Part shown: positions 20,737 to 22,232 of the stretch, in pieces
Position numbering within the stretch: the stretch's first letter is position 1
How the letters are laid out: the number at the start of each line of letters is the position of its first letter
NCBI GenBank assembly: GCA_910584935.1
Contig: CAJUDU010000040.1
Span: 1 to 22,232, forward strand
Source of the DNA: an uncultured Butyricicoccus sp.
GTDB lineage: Bacteria; Bacillota; Clostridia; Oscillospirales; Butyricicoccaceae
DNA length: 22,232 bases
Reading direction: 5' to 3'
Translations under genes and position numbers: made by a program
Notes under the pieces: generated by a model
What the model was told of the DNA's origin: nothing
The model's input: only the letters and a program-made list of their open reading frames with translations
Database searches by the model: none

Positions 20737-22173
20737 TTAATATTCATGTGTCGAGAAATATTCCATAATGCTGTCATGCATGGCTTGGGCTTCTGCCCGT
20801 AATCCTTCATCGGTCAGCACACATAAAACATCTTCGGTGTTATCAATAAAAGCATATTCGCTAATCACAGCCAGCATACCAACATTTGCCGCATACCGCA
20901 AAATGCCGTAATAATCGCCATTTTGCCCTTCGCGGAATACGGTTGGACGGTGGCGCACACGTTTATTGCTAAAATAATGCTTTTCGATAATCGCGCCAAA
21001 GTCCTTGCCATCGCCGCCATCCTTATATTGCACCTGTGCAAGCACTTCAAACCCGACAGCATTACTGTTAAAGGCATTATGATGCACGCTAAAACATAAA
21101 TCTGCTGTTTCCGCATAGCTTTCAATGATATCCTTGCGGTCAATCAGGTCAATGGTCTTATCACTGTCGCGCACCATATGGACGGTCACGCCACTGGCTT
21201 TCAGCATATCGCGCAGATAAAGCGCAACCGGCAGGTTGAAATCTTTTTCATAGATTTCATCCCCTTCTTTGATTTCCTTGCCCTTGTAATTGGTAAAATC
21301 CTTTGGGGCAATGCCATCAGAACCGTTATCTGTGCCGCCATGCCCAACATCAATTAGGACGGTCAGCACGCCATCCAAATGCGCGGTCAGGTCTGGACCT
21401 TCTGGTTCATCCGGCTTATCTGGGTTTTCTGGGTCATCTGGTTTGTCGGTGTTATCGGGCTTATCTGTATTGCCTGGTTTGTCGGTGTTGTCAGGTTTGT
21501 CGGTGTTGTCGGGCTTATCTGTGTTATCAGGTTTTTCGTTGTTACTTGGTTTATCTGTATTATCAGGTTTTTCATTTTCATCCGGCTTATTGGGATTTTC
21601 CGGCTCTGGCTCTGGTTCCACATAGTCTGGCGTTTTCATGACACCTTGCTGGCTCTGGTTGCGGTAATCGACCTCAAACCCAAGATTTTCACCAATATCC
21701 CGAAGTTTATAATAGGTAAATCCATTGATAATAAAGGCTTCCATCTCGGCTTGTTTGCCATCAATGAGAACAGGGATGCTGGATGCCACGGTTTTTTGGT
21801 TGCCGCCTTTAATGGCTTTCATTTCGCTGCCATCGGCGATATAATCCGCGCCACGGGTCAATAATATAGTTCCTTTTTTGAAATCAACGCCGAATTTGCA
21901 TTCTTTATCTTTCATGAGATATGCAATATCCCGCAGTTTGAAATATGTATAAGCGCCAACCGCGCCCTGGCTGATTAGGTATCCCGCAGGTTTTACAACC
22001 TCGCCATCCAGCAGGATTTCCATTTTGCTTACATAAGCAGTTTTTGATGCCGCGGCGCCCACTGCCGTAGCGGAGGTTATGCTGCCTGCTTCATCCTGTG
22101 CCCCGGCAGCATTTGCGCCGGTTAGCCCCAACATCAAGGCAGCCAGCATAAGGGAAATAATTCTTTTGCGCAT
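20737..22173 (-). CDS. Secreted N-acetylmuramoyl-L-alanine amidase (Amidase_3) with stalk domain and repetitive linker
   Basis: The 478-residue product has a signal peptide (RKRIISLMLAALMLGLTGANA, cleavage around residue 22-25). Two copies of a copper-amine-oxidase-N-like stalk unit (about 53-108 and 133-178, each with the TY[FY]KLRDI motif) follow. An acidic, Pro-rich linker (191-260) is made largely of hexapeptides PDNTDK. The Amidase_3 domain starts near 270: VLIDVGHGG (His278), YEKDFNL (Glu309), SVHHNA (His364) and ISEYAFIDN (Glu439), so all zinc and catalytic residues are present. It cleaves the MurNAc-L-alanine bond outside the membrane. AAGGA precedes the ATG. The hexapeptide linker could vary in length by slippage. 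Confidence 0.93.
   Translation of the reverse strand: MRKRIISLMLAALMLGLTGANAAGAQDEAGSITSATAVGAAASKTAYVSKMEILLDGEVVKPAGYLISQGAVGAYTYFKLRDIAYLMKDKECKFGVDFKKGTILLTRGADYIADGSEMKAIKGGNQKTVASSIPVLIDGKQAEMEAFIINGFTYYKLRDIGENLGFEVDYRNQSQQGVMKTPDYVEPEPEPENPNKPDENEKPDNTDKPSNNEKPDNTDKPDNTDKPDNTDKPGNTDKPDNTDKPDDPENPDKPDEPEGPDLTAHLDGVLTVLIDVGHGGTDNGSDGIAPKDFTNYKGKEIKEGDEIYEKDFNLPVALYLRDMLKASGVTVHMVRDSDKTIDLIDRKDIIESYAETADLCFSVHHNAFNSNAVGFEVLAQVQYKDGGDGKDFGAIIEKHYFSNKRVRHRPTVFREGQNGDYYGILRYAANVGMLAVISEYAFIDNTEDVLCVLTDEGLRAEAQAMHDSIMEYFSTHEY
21430..21570 (-). repeat. 18-bp tandem repeats coding the amidase linker
   Basis: About eight units of 18 bp code PDNTDK with variants (PSNNEK, PGNTDK, PDDPEN). Several adjacent copies are near-identical at DNA level, alternating GTCGGTGTT and TTATCTGT-type blocks on the plus strand. 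In-frame copy-number change would keep the gene open. Confidence 0.8.
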
Positions 22174-22232
22174 AGTTTTTCCTTGTATAATAGATTTCAG
22201 TTGATGAGGGGAACTGATACCCCGAAATTAAC

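Overview
The window looks like chromosomal DNA of an endospore-forming, Gram-positive member of the Clostridia (an Oscillospiraceae-like gut lineage would fit). The support is a large SRP RNA next to dnaX, DUF4317-, DUF6514- and C_GCAxxG_C_C-type proteins, BofC-like and PdaA-like sporulation proteins, strong AGGAGG ribosome binding sites and frequent GTG/TTG starts. Assignment below class level is inference. Most genes lie on the minus strand.

Layout. Bases 1-53 are the 3' end (domain VI with its bulged branch-point A) of a plus-strand group II intron whose body lies outside the window. Bases 81-5028 hold a minus-strand information-processing cluster: a strong promoter, SRP RNA with terminator, a small frameshifted ORF, dnaX, a ybaB/EbfC homologue, recR and prfC. 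Next comes a class A penicillin-binding protein (5036-7336) with a long leader and a promoter region facing a plus-strand pair of sporulation-type envelope genes (BofC C-terminal-like protein and PdaA-like polysaccharide deacetylase, 7749-8962). A DAHP synthase and a membrane-anchored amidase follow on the minus strand. Then come a two-gene operon (pRiA4b ORF-3-like protein and ADP-ribosylglycohydrolase), an O-antigen ligase-like membrane protein, a block of four 23-nt hairpin repeats and an MFS transporter. From 15780 the window holds a DUF4317 protein (plus), an ECF sigma factor overlapping its putative DUF4179 anti-sigma partner (minus), a plus-strand SdpI-like/GNAT fusion, a small DUF6514-like protein, a C_GCAxxG_C_C protein and a secreted amidase with a repetitive linker.

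How the genes fit together. A recurrent theme is the cell envelope: PBP1A, a deacetylase, two amidases, an O-antigen ligase-like protein and an ECF sigma/anti-sigma pair of the kind that often responds to envelope stress. The dnaX-ybaB-recR cluster is conserved housekeeping. I found no phage, CRISPR or defence island. The least ordinary items are the SdpI-GNAT in-frame fusion with an internal ribosome binding site, the A6-tract frameshifted small ORF between the SRP RNA and dnaX, the 23-nt hairpin repeat block, the facing promoters at 7530-7619 and the intron end abutting a hairpin downstream of prfC. No wholly new system could be demonstrated from sequence alone.
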